DNA from: Serratia fonticola
GTDB taxonomy: Bacteria > Pseudomonadota > Gammaproteobacteria > Enterobacterales > Enterobacteriaceae
Assembly (NCBI RefSeq): GCF_001006005.1
Contig: NZ_CP011254.1
Span: 3,410,001-3,474,000, forward strand
Reading direction: 5' to 3'
DNA: 64,000 nt
The notes under the pieces: generated by a model
Databases searched by the model: none
What the model was told of the DNA's origin: nothing
Seen by the model: the letters and a program-made list of their open reading frames with translations, nothing else
Shown here: one piece after another, positions 56,842 to 64,000 of the stretch
Layout: each line of letters begins with the position of its first letter
Numbering within the stretch: position 1 is the first letter of the stretch
Program-made: the position numbers and the translations under genes

Positions 56842-59424
56842 TTAACCCACAACCAGGTTAAGCAATTTGCCTGGAACATAGATCACTTTACGTACCGTGA
56901 CCCCTTCCAGATATTTGGCCACCAGATGGTCCTGGGCGGCGCGCTCACGTACTTGTTCTTCGGTGGCATCGGCAGGCACGGTGACTTTTGCCCGCACCTT
57001 GCCGTTAACCTGTACCACCACCAGTTTGGAATCTTCCACCATGGCGGCTTCGTCTGCCACTGGCCATGGCGCAGTGTCTACGTCGCCTTCGGCGTTCAAC
57101 GCCTGCCACAGGGTGAAACAGACGTGTGGTGTGAACGGATACAGCATACGTACCACGGCCAGCAAGGCTTCTTGCAGCAGCGCGCGATCCTGTTCACTTT
57201 CCTGCGGCGCACGGCCCAGCTTGTTCATCAGCTCCATCACGGCGGCGATGGCGGTGTTGAAGGTCTGGCGGCGGCCGATATCGTCGGTCACTTTGGCGAT
57301 GGTTTTATGCACGTCGCGGCGCAGGGCTTTCTGATCTTCATTGAGCTCGCTGACGTTCAGTGGCTGAACGGCTCCTTGCCCAACGTGGTCGTAAGCCAGC
57401 TTCCAGACGCGCTTGAGGAAGCGGTTTGCCCCTTCAACGCCAGATTCTTGCCATTCCAGCGTCATTTCTGCCGGGGAAGCAAACATCATAAACAGACGCA
57501 CGGTATCCGCGCCGTATTTCTCTACCATCACCTGCGGGTCGATGCCGTTGTTCTTCGACTTCGACATTTTGCTCATGCCAGCATAGACCAGTTCGCGGCC
57601 TTCAGGATCGGTCGCTTTGACAATGCGGCCTTTCTCGTCACGTTCGACGGTGGCATCAACCGGGGATACCCAGACGCGTTCGCCGCTGGTGCCGGTGTAG
57701 TAGAAGGCATCGGCCAATACCATGCCTTGGCACAGCAGGCGTTTGGCAGGCTCGTCTGAATCGACCAGGCCAGCGTCGCGCATCAGCTTGTGGAAGAAGC
57801 GGAAATACATCAGGTGCATGATGGCGTGTTCGATCCCGCCAACATATTGATCGACCGGCAGCCAGTAGTTGGCCGCAGCCGGATCCAGCATGCCTTTATC
57901 GTACTGCGGGCAGGTGTAACGCGCGTAGTACCAGGAAGATTCCATAAAGGTGTCGAAGGTGTCGGTTTCACGCAGCGCAGGCTGGCCGTTAACGGTGGTT
58001 TTTGCCCACTCGGGATCGGCTTTGATCGGGCTGGTGATGCCGTCCATTACGACATCTTCCGGCAGGATCACCGGCAGTTGGTCTTCTGGCGTTGGCATTA
58101 CGGTGCCGTCTTCCAGGGTCACCATTGGGATTGGAGCACCCCAGTAGCGCTGGCGGGACACGCCCCAGTCGCGCAGACGGTAGTTCACCTTGCGCTGGCC
58201 GACGCCTTTGGCCACCAGCTTGTCGGCGATGGCGTTAAAGCCCGCCAGGTGATCCAGTCCGTCGAATTCGCCGGAGTTGAACAGGGTGCCTTTTTCGGTC
58301 ATCGCTTCGGCGCTGACGTCTGGCTTGCTGCCGTCCAGGTTCAAAATGACCGGTTTGATCTGCAGATCGTATTTGGTAGCGAACTCCCAGTCACGCTGAT
58401 CGTGGCCAGGGACGGCCATTACCGCACCGGTGCCGTATTCCATCAGGACGAAGTTGGCTACCCAGATTGGCAGTTTCTCACCACTCAACGGATGAATGGC
58501 AAACAGGCCGGTGGCCATGCCTTTCTTCTCCATGGTGGCCATTTCGGCTTCGGCAACCTTGGTGTTGCGGCATTCGTCGATGAAGTCTGTCAGCGCCGGG
58601 TTGTTGACCGCGCCCTGCTGTGCCAGCGGGTGACCTGCGGCAACGGCGACATAGGTAGCACCCATAAAGGTGTCTGGGCGGGTGGTGTAAACGGTAACTT
58701 TCTCAGCGCAGTCGGCAACGTCGAAGGTGATTTCTACCCCTTCGGAACGGCCAATCCAGTTGCGCTGCATGGTTTTCACCTGCTCTGGCCAGCTTTCCAG
58801 CGTGTCCAGGTCGTTGAGCAGTTGATCGGCGTAACCGGTGATTTTAATAAACCACTGTGGGATCTCTTTACGCTCAACCTTGGTATCACAGCGCCAGCAG
58901 CAGCCGTCGATCACCTGTTCGTTGGCCAGTACGGTCAGATCGTGTGGGCACCAGTTCACCGCCGAGGTCTTCTTGTAGACCATGCCTTTTTCGTACAGCT
59001 TGGTGAAGAACCACTGTTCCCAACGGTAGTAGTCAGGATCGCAGGTTGCGATCTCGCGGTCCCAGTCATAGCCGAAGCCCAGCAGTTTCAGCTGGTTCTT
59101 CATATATTCGATGTTGTCGTAGGTCCAAGGTGCCGGTGCGGTTTTATTTTTTACCGCCGCGCCTTCGGCTGGCAGGCCAAACGCATCCCAGCCAATTGGC
59201 TGTAGCACGTTTTTGCCCAGCATGCGCTGGTAGCGGGAGATCACGTCGCCAATGGTGTAGTTCCGAACATGACCCATGTGCAGACGACCAGAAGGGTATG
59301 GCAGCATGGATAGGCAGTAATACTTTTCCTTGCTGGCGTCTTCGGTAACCTTGAAAGTTTGCTTCTCTTGCCAGTGAAGCTGTACGTTCGATTCTATCTC
59401 TTCGGGGCGGTATTGCTCTTGCAT
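56842..59424 (-). CDS. leuS: Leucyl-tRNA synthetase
   Basis: An 860-residue class I synthetase. The HIGH motif is HMGH (residues 49-52), the CP1 editing domain carries [16 protein letters not shown] (about 247-262), and KMSKS is in [15 protein letters not shown] near 620. The ATG at 59424 gives the E. coli length; an open frame to 59613 adds residues of no known similarity and is rejected. First gene of the leuS-lptE-holA-nadD unit. Confidence 0.97.
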   Translation of the reverse strand: MQEQYRPEEIESNVQLHWQEKQTFKVTEDASKEKYYCLSMLPYPSGRLHMGHVRNYTIGDVISRYQRMLGKNVLQPIGWDAFGLPAEGAAVKNKTAPAPWTYDNIEYMKNQLKLLGFGYDWDREIATCDPDYYRWEQWFFTKLYEKGMVYKKTSAVNWCPHDLTVLANEQVIDGCCWRCDTKVERKEIPQWFIKITGYADQLLNDLDTLESWPEQVKTMQRNWIGRSEGVEITFDVADCAEKVTVYTTRPDTFMGATYVAVAAGHPLAQQGAVNNPALTDFIDECRNTKVAEAEMATMEKKGMATGLFAIHPLSGEKLPIWVANFVLMEYGTGAVMAVPGHDQRDWEFATKYDLQIKPVILNLDGSKPDVSAEAMTEKGTLFNSGEFDGLDHLAGFNAIADKLVAKGVGQRKVNYRLRDWGVSRQRYWGAPIPMVTLEDGTVMPTPEDQLPVILPEDVVMDGITSPIKADPEWAKTTVNGQPALRETDTFDTFMESSWYYARYTCPQYDKGMLDPAAANYWLPVDQYVGGIEHAIMHLMYFRFFHKLMRDAGLVDSDEPAKRLLCQGMVLADAFYYTGTSGERVWVSPVDATVERDEKGRIVKATDPEGRELVYAGMSKMSKSKNNGIDPQVMVEKYGADTVRLFMMFASPAEMTLEWQESGVEGANRFLKRVWKLAYDHVGQGAVQPLNVSELNEDQKALRRDVHKTIAKVTDDIGRRQTFNTAIAAVMELMNKLGRAPQESEQDRALLQEALLAVVRMLYPFTPHVCFTLWQALNAEGDVDTAPWPVADEAAMVEDSKLVVVQVNGKVRAKVTVPADATEEQVRERAAQDHLVAKYLEGVTVRKVIYVPGKLLNLVVG

Positions 59425-59645
59425 GGCGGCCGATGGTCCTGTAGGTGTGTAACAGCTACATCCGTAGCATTCTGTGAGTATCTTTAGATCTGCATAGCAT
59501 AGCTGATAAGACCTGCCAGCAACAACACCAAGCGGCCCGACTCGACGTATTAAAAAAATATCTGTGCCATGATGTGACTCACAATCTGCCAAAACCTCAT
59601 CTAGCCAAGCCACATCAGTGATTTACGACTAAAATAATTACGGAT

Positions 59646-59894
59646 AGGCTGTGTTTCTCAATTGGGCGTGGTGCCGTCGCAGACACAAAAGCCCGTTATC
59701 AAGGCGGAGGGGGAAGGGCATAGTGGGTCTACGTTCAAGCCCGACAACGCAGAGAACGGGTTTTTGGGGCGCGACCCTTTGGGCTGGGGGTCATTTGAGC
59801 ATGCTGGTACGGTACTCATATTTAGCTCATCAAACCTCATGTCATGTGCTCAAATGACCGCCAGCGGCCCATGGACAATTGAGGGACACAGCCT
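59646..59894. mobile_element. MITE-like element with 19-bp terminal inverted repeats
   Basis: AGGCTGTGTTTCTCAATTG at the left end and CAATTGAGGGACACAGCCT at the right are complementary in 17 of 19 positions. A second dyad inside (GGTCATTTGAGCATG at 59789 and CATGTGCTCAAATGACC at 59843) and a third (AAAAGCCCGTT and AACGGGTTTTT) make the 249 bases highly foldable. No transposase frame is present. It lies in the divergent gap between leuS and ybeL. No clear target duplication was found. Confidence 0.6.
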
Positions 59895-59941
59895 AATTTT
59901 AGGGGAGAAGTCCTGTCGCAGTAGTTCATCTAGGAGACGCT

Positions 59942-60424
59942 ATGAACAAGGTTGCTCAGTATTACCGCGAGTTGGTGACATCGCTGACGGAACGTTTAAA
60001 GAACGGTGAGCGTGACATTGACCAGTTGGTCGCCAGTGCCGAGAAACGCTTGAACGAGGTGGAGGATCTCAGCCGTACGGAAGTAGAGCAGTTGACCCGG
60101 GCGGTGCGCCGCGATCTGGAAGAGTTCGCCCGCAGCTATGAAGAGAGCCGGGAGGAATTCACCGACAGCGTGTTTATGCGCGTGATTAAAGAAAGCCTGT
60201 GGCAGGAACTGGCGGATATCACCGATAAAACCCAGTTGGAGTGGCGTGAGGTGTTTAAAGATGTTAGCCATCACGGCGTCTACCACAGCGGTGAGGTGGT
60301 TGGGCTGGGCAATCTGGTGTGTGAGAAATGCCATCACCATCTGGCTTTCTATACGCCGGAAGTGCTGCCTCTGTGCCCGAAGTGTGGTCACGATCAGTTC
60401 CAACGTAGGCCGTTTGAGCCTTGA
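59942..60424 (+). CDS. ybeL: YbeL, zinc-ribbon DUF1451 protein
   Basis: A 160-residue cytoplasmic protein: a helical, possibly coiled-coil N-terminal half (about 1-90; KVAQYYRELVTSLTERLKNG, AEKRLNEVEDLSRTEVEQLT) and a C-terminal zinc ribbon with VCEKCHHHLAFY and LPLCPKCGHDQFQR. E. coli YbeL has the same build and place; the function is unknown. AGGAGACGCT precedes the ATG. Confidence 0.93.
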   Translation: MNKVAQYYRELVTSLTERLKNGERDIDQLVASAEKRLNEVEDLSRTEVEQLTRAVRRDLEEFARSYEESREEFTDSVFMRVIKESLWQELADITDKTQLEWREVFKDVSHHGVYHSGEVVGLGNLVCEKCHHHLAFYTPEVLPLCPKCGHDQFQRRPFEP

Positions 60425-60523
60425 TATATCAGCAGAGATGCTACTGATGTAGGGGCGCTGCATACTGCGCCCATTTACATATTACGTCATCAAAACCTCA
60501 ATAGCTGTGATTACTGGTGCCAC

Positions 60524-60628
60524 AGGTGGGGATCATGCAGAACGCCGACACGCCGTGAATCCGTCCTTGGAGGCTCGAATCGCGCATCCTTGCGCTCAAC
60601 GGTCGGCTAACCTGCATGATCCCCACCT
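60524..60628. repeat. 105-base element with perfect 17-bp inverted repeats
   Basis: AGGTGGGGATCATGCAG (60524-60540) and CTGCATGATCCCCACCT (60612-60628) are perfect complements. Between them GCCGTGAATCCGTCCTTGGA and GCGCATCCTTGCGC can fold locally. It lies after ybeL in the 60425-60742 gap, which holds no gene. No second copy in the window; probably a dispersed enterobacterial repeat. Confidence 0.65.
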
Positions 60629-60742
60629 ATCAGAGGCTTCGGAGTCGCGGTAAAAGGCGGGTTCGGAATTATGTTCTGGTGCAGGTGTTAGTTTGTTACA
60701 GGGCTGACATAGGTGACGTGATTGAGTTGTGGCACGTTCCGT

Positions 60743-60913
60743 CCCCTCACCCCAACCCTCTCCCACAGGGCGAGGGGGCTGCCCGGCATCTTTGATAAGG
60801 CTGTGCGGCTTCGGAAAGTAGGGCATAAGAACAAGAAATACAAGGTATTACACAGGGCAATCAGCACACTCGATCGGTTCCCTCTCCCTGTGGGAGAGGG
60901 TTAGGGTGAGGGG
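60743..60913. repeat. Palindromic intergenic repeat, family A copy 4
   Basis: CCCCTCACCCCAACCCTCTC at the left and GAGAGGGTTAGGGTGAGGGG at the right, with inner arms CTCTCCCACAGGGCGAGG and CCCTCTCCCTGTGGGAGAGG. It ends four bases before the rihA stop codon on the - strand, so it would be the first sequence transcribed past rihA. Confidence 0.82.
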
Positions 60914-60917
60914 TCAT

Positions 60918-61850
60918 TTAATAACGTGAAACGCACTCGACCATCAGATCGATAAAGCCTTGGCGGTTGATATGGGTCAACACCTCGACGTTGGCCGGTT
61001 TACCGTTTTGGCCAAACTCATCCACTACCGTCATGCCCACGGTGTATTGACCTTGGGTCTCCACACCCACCCACAGCTCACGGCTTTCAAACAGCTCCGG
61101 GGCCAGCAGCCAGGCGATGGTGCAAGGGTCGTGCATGGCGGCACCCGGCAGGCCACGCGGGTGGCTGAGATACAACGGCAGGTAGAAATCGAGCATGCTG
61201 GCTACCGCTGCCGCCACCGGATTATTAATGCTGCGGATGCGTTCGATATCCTGCGGTAACACCAATGCCTGATGGGTGACGTTCAACCCGGCCATGGTCA
61301 GCGGTACGCCGGATTGCAGCACGATTTCGGCCGCTTCCGGATCGACGTAGATATTGAATTCGGCCACCGGCGTGGTGTTGCCTGCATTCATCCCACCGCC
61401 CATAAACACGATGCGTTCAATCTTGCTTTTCAACTCTGAGTGCTGTGACAGCAGCAAGGCAATATTGGTCATCGGGCCGGTGACTACCAGCGTAATCGGC
61501 TCTGGGCTGGTACGCAGCAGATCGGCAATCAACTCGACCGCAGTTTGTTTTACAGGCTGGAAATCCGGTGCTGGCAGATGGGTGTTGCCCATACCGGTAT
61601 CACCGTGCACGTAATCGGCAATCACCAGATCGCGCATCAAGGGCTTGGCGGCACCGCCAGCGACCAGGACATCTTGCCGTTGCATTAGCGTCAGCAGGCC
61701 AAGGGCGTTATGCAGGGTTTTTTGCGGTGTCTGGTTACCAGCGGAAGTGGTGACGGCTTTAACATCTAACGTAGGGGCGCGTAGTGCCATGGCAAGGGCA
61801 ATAGCGTCATCAAGACCTGGATCACAATCGATAATAATAGGGCGGGACAT
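60918..61850 (-). CDS. rihA: Pyrimidine-specific ribonucleoside hydrolase RihA
   Basis: A 310-residue nucleoside hydrolase that splits cytidine and uridine into base and ribose. The calcium-binding [12 protein letters not shown] motif is at the N-terminus, [14 protein letters not shown] and [20 protein letters not shown] follow, and the late Asp is in [21 protein letters not shown] supports the ATG at 61850 over 61886. It lies next to gltL as in E. coli. An ERIC element lies 25 bases upstream. Confidence 0.94.
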   Translation of the reverse strand: MSRPIIIDCDPGLDDAIALAMALRAPTLDVKAVTTSAGNQTPQKTLHNALGLLTLMQRQDVLVAGGAAKPLMRDLVIADYVHGDTGMGNTHLPAPDFQPVKQTAVELIADLLRTSPEPITLVVTGPMTNIALLLSQHSELKSKIERIVFMGGGMNAGNTTPVAEFNIYVDPEAAEIVLQSGVPLTMAGLNVTHQALVLPQDIERIRSINNPVAAAVASMLDFYLPLYLSHPRGLPGAAMHDPCTIAWLLAPELFESRELWVGVETQGQYTVGMTVVDEFGQNGKPANVEVLTHINRQGFIDLMVECVSRY

Positions 61851-61874
61851 CACTTTCTCCTTCAGCGTTATCGT

Positions 61875-62002
61875 TATACCCGTCATCTTTCAAGCTGCAG
61901 CGTTGTTACCTGCGCTATCTCACCCCAGTCACTTACAAAAACGTAAGCTCCTGGGGATGAGATAGCTTGTCGCCTAGCTGCAACTTGAAATCTATAGGGT
62001 AT
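61875..62002. repeat. ERIC element, copy 2
   Basis: A 128-base copy starting TATACCCGTC and ending AGGGTATT, with ERIC landmarks CCCAGTCACTTAC and GTAAGCTCCTGGGG. Same orientation as the copy at 37731. It fills the start of the gltL-rihA gap; the remaining 62003-62121 shows no gene. Confidence 0.92.
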
Positions 62003-62121
62003 TTACGTGTCGTCTTGCTAGCGGCAGCTTTAAGTTCATCGGGGTCTATGAGGATCGGGGGAAAGTGCGAAACAAACAAGCACTATTGATGCGCCCTGGG
62101 GGGCAGGGCGCATCTGGTACA

Positions 62122-62847
62122 TCAATGCAGGATTTTGGCCAGGAAGTCTTTGGCACGTTCTGACTGCGGGTTGTTGAAGAAGTCATCTTTATTGGTGTCT
62201 TCCACAATCTTCCCTTCATCCATAAAGATCACCCGGTGGGCCACCTTACGGGCAAAGCCCATTTCGTGGGTCACCACCATCATGGTCATCCCTTCCTGCG
62301 CCAGCTTGACCATCACGTCCAGCACTTCGTTGATCATTTCCGGATCGAGCGCCGAGGTGGGCTCATCAAACAGCATGGCGATCGGATCCATACACAGCGC
62401 ACGGGCAATCGCCACACGCTGCTGCTGGCCACCAGAGAGCTGCCCAGGGAACTTTTCGGCATGTGCCGACAGGCCCACGCGCTCCAGCAGTTTCAGGGCT
62501 TTATCGCGTGAGGCTGCCTTGTCGCGCTTGAGCACTTTAACCTGCGCCAGCGTCAGGTTTTCAATGATCGACAGGTGAGGGAACAGTTCAAAATGCTGGA
62601 ACACCATCCCCACTTTGGAGCGCAGTTGCGCCAAGTTGGTGCTCTTGTTGTTGACCTGAATGCCGTTAACCTCGATATCGCCTTTCTGGATCGGCTCGAG
62701 CCCGTTGACGGTTTTAATCAGGGTCGATTTGCCTGAACCGGAAGGACCGCAGACCACCACCACTTCGCCTTTTTTGACTTCGGTGGTGCAGTCGGTCAGA
62801 ACCTGAAAGTGACCGTACCACTTAGAAACATTTTTCAGGGATATCAT
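62122..62847 (-). CDS. gltL: Glutamate/aspartate ABC transporter ATPase GltL
   Basis: A 241-residue polar amino acid ABC ATPase: Walker [11 protein letters not shown]-loop [10 protein letters not shown], signature [15 protein letters not shown], Walker [13 protein letters not shown] and H-loop VTHEMG. Near-identical to E. coli GltL. The ATG at 62847 overlaps the gltK stop; the codon before is TTG. Confidence 0.96.
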   Translation of the reverse strand: MISLKNVSKWYGHFQVLTDCTTEVKKGEVVVVCGPSGSGKSTLIKTVNGLEPIQKGDIEVNGIQVNNKSTNLAQLRSKVGMVFQHFELFPHLSIIENLTLAQVKVLKRDKAASRDKALKLLERVGLSAHAEKFPGQLSGGQQQRVAIARALCMDPIAMLFDEPTSALDPEMINEVLDVMVKLAQEGMTMMVVTHEMGFARKVAHRVIFMDEGKIVEDTNKDDFFNNPQSERAKDFLAKILH

Positions 62848-63521
62848 CAAACAGTCCTTTTCTTCAAATAGCTTACCAGCGCCGAGGCGGCGAGACTGAT
62901 AACAAAATAGACCAAACCGGCGAACAGGATCATTTCCACCTGTGTACCGTCACGCTCACCAATGGTTGACGCGGTGCGGAAGAAGTCGGCCAGGCTTAGT
63001 ACGTACACCAGGGAGGTATCCTGGAACAACACGATCCCCTGGGTCAGCAGCAGCGGCACCATGGCGCGGAACGCTTGCGGCAAGATCACCAGCCGCATCG
63101 ATTGCCACTGGGTCATGCCCAACGCCAGCGAGGCAGAGGACTGACCGCGCGACACGCTTTCAATACCTGCCCGGATAATTTCCGAGTAGTAGGCGGCTTC
63201 AAACAGCGAAAAGGCTACCATAGCCGAGATAAGGCGAATATCGGTTTTCGGTGACAGCCCAAGAACTTGTTGTAATAAGCTTGGAACCACCAGATAGAAC
63301 CACAGCAGCACCATCACCAGCGGCACGGAGCGGAACAGGTTGACGTACAGCGCCGCAAACCAGCTGATCGGCTTGATCGGCGACAGGCGCATCACCGCCA
63401 GAACGGTGCCCCAGAGGATACCGAACACAATAGCCGTCACGGTGATTTTCAGCGTGACGACCAGCCCTTGCAGCAGATACGGGAAGCTTGGGACGATCGA
63501 TCCCCAATCAAATTGGTACAT
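62847..63521 (-). CDS. gltK: Glutamate/aspartate ABC permease GltK
   Basis: A 224-residue HisM-family permease with about five helices and the EAA loop [20 protein letters not shown]. It pairs with GltJ in the inner membrane. Start overlaps the gltJ stop and its stop overlaps gltL, giving a tightly coupled series. Confidence 0.95.
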   Translation of the reverse strand: MYQFDWGSIVPSFPYLLQGLVVTLKITVTAIVFGILWGTVLAVMRLSPIKPISWFAALYVNLFRSVPLVMVLLWFYLVVPSLLQQVLGLSPKTDIRLISAMVAFSLFEAAYYSEIIRAGIESVSRGQSSASLALGMTQWQSMRLVILPQAFRAMVPLLLTQGIVLFQDTSLVYVLSLADFFRTASTIGERDGTQVEMILFAGLVYFVISLAASALVSYLKKRTV

Positions 63522-64000
63522 TATTTACTCCCCATATGGCCAGGTAACTGCACTTTCTTCTCGACAATACGCATAAACAGCATGATGACGGCGTTGATAG
63601 CGACATAGGCGAGGGTGATGGCAGTAAAGGATTCATAGGCGTGTGCGGAGTAATCCAGCAGCTTCCCGGCCTGAGCGGCCATATCCACCAGCCCGATGGT
63701 TGAGGCAATGGCGGAGTTTTTTACCAGGTTGAGCATTTCCGAGGTCATCGGCGGCACGATCACTCGATAGGCGTTGGGCAGCAGCACGTAGCGATAGGTT
63801 TGTGGCAGCGTCAGGCCCATTGCCAGCCCGGCCGCCTGCTGGCCGCGGGGCAGGGATTGGATTGCGGCACGCACCTGTTCGCAAACGCGCGCAGCGGTAA
63901 ACAGCCCAAGGCACAGCATGGAAGAAACAAAGAATTGCACGTTGGGATCGAGCTCGCTCTTGAACCACATGCCGAGATCGGCTGGCAGCAGCTCCGGCAT
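63521..64000 (-). CDS. gltJ: Glutamate/aspartate ABC permease GltJ, C-terminal part
   Basis: The last ~160 residues of GltJ; the N-terminal part lies beyond the right edge. [20 protein letters not shown], the EAA-type loop [20 protein letters not shown] and [20 protein letters not shown] match E. coli GltJ (246 aa). The gene is cut only by the window, not disrupted. Confidence 0.94.
   Translation of the reverse strand: MPELLPADLGMWFKSELDPNVQFFVSSMLCLGLFTAARVCEQVRAAIQSLPRGQQAAGLAMGLTLPQTYRYVLLPNAYRVIVPPMTSEMLNLVKNSAIASTIGLVDMAAQAGKLLDYSAHAYESFTAITLAYVAINAVIMLFMRIVEKKVQLPGHMGSK

Noticed and set aside
57790..59205. A 471-codon open frame on the + strand opposite leuS
   Set aside because: Shadow of leuS codon use; composition rich in His, Gln and Val with no family pattern.
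59425..59613. N-terminal extension of leuS
   Set aside because: The extra 63 residues have no LeuRS similarity, and the ATG at 59424 gives the usual 860-residue length.
59662..60009. Open frame across the MITE-like element into ybeL
   Set aside because: It covers inverted repeats and the wrong frame of ybeL; no product recognised.
1..64000. CRISPR arrays, tRNA or rRNA genes, integrases, prophage genes, toxin-antitoxin pairs
   Set aside because: None was seen on reading; repeats found are dispersed palindromes, not regularly spaced direct repeats.

Overview
The window is a chromosomal segment of an enterobacterium, most likely Serratia or a close relative in the Yersiniaceae. This rests on near-collinearity of the right part with the E. 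coli cspE-crcB-tatE-lipA-lipB-dacA-mrdAB-leuS-rihA-gltLKJ region, on two ERIC repeats, on proteins clearly akin to E. coli Hca/Mhp and Salmonella Tcu, and on moderately GC-rich coding sequence. These names come from recalled family resemblance; no database search was run.

Left part (1-17.7 kb): the end of an nrf-type cytochrome c maturation cluster (nrfF fragment, nrfG), yeaK and an EamA exporter. Then comes hcaR, divergent from a 9 kb run hcaEFCBD-mhpBCDFE. This encodes the whole route from 3-phenylpropionate or cinnamate, through ring dihydroxylation, dehydrogenation and meta-cleavage, to pyruvate and acetyl-CoA plus succinate (or fumarate). In E. coli K-12 hca and mhp are separate loci. 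Next is a tcuRABC locus for tricarballylate/citrate-type acids.

Middle part (17.7-42 kb) is accessory: (a) a + strand cluster with a phosphotriesterase-like hydrolase, a creatininase-family hydrolase, a complete ascorbate/galactitol-type PTS (A, B, C), a UPF0309 SIS protein and a GntR regulator, of unknown substrate; (b) a - strand ribose-type ABC operon with a TIM-barrel isomerase, PfkB kinase and RpiR regulator; (c) a - strand group of DcuC-like carrier, two alpha/beta hydrolases, RpiR regulator and general porin, with two identical 17-bp palindromes as likely operators; (d) pnuC with a nucleoside phosphorylase; (e) a Crp/Fnr regulator, a DUF3313-like lipoprotein, a gene-poor stretch with two strong terminators, and a MASE1-GGDEF cyclase.

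Right part (42-64 kb) is mostly core: a zinc-ribbon protein, a cold-shock-domain protein, cspE, crcB preceded by a recognisable fluoride riboswitch, a MASE2-GGDEF cyclase, tatE, then lipoate synthesis (lipB, lipA), cell-wall elongation (dacA, rlpA, mrdB, mrdA), rlmH, rsfS, nadD, holA, lptE, leuS, ybeL, rihA and the glutamate/aspartate ABC genes gltL, gltK and gltJ (cut by the window edge). Intergenic spaces are rich in palindromic repeats: a four-copy CCCTCACCC-ended family, two ERICs, and three further structured elements. Two very short membrane-protein genes (32 and 31 aa) with good ribosome binding sites are reported. No tRNA, rRNA, CRISPR array, transposase or prophage gene was recognised.
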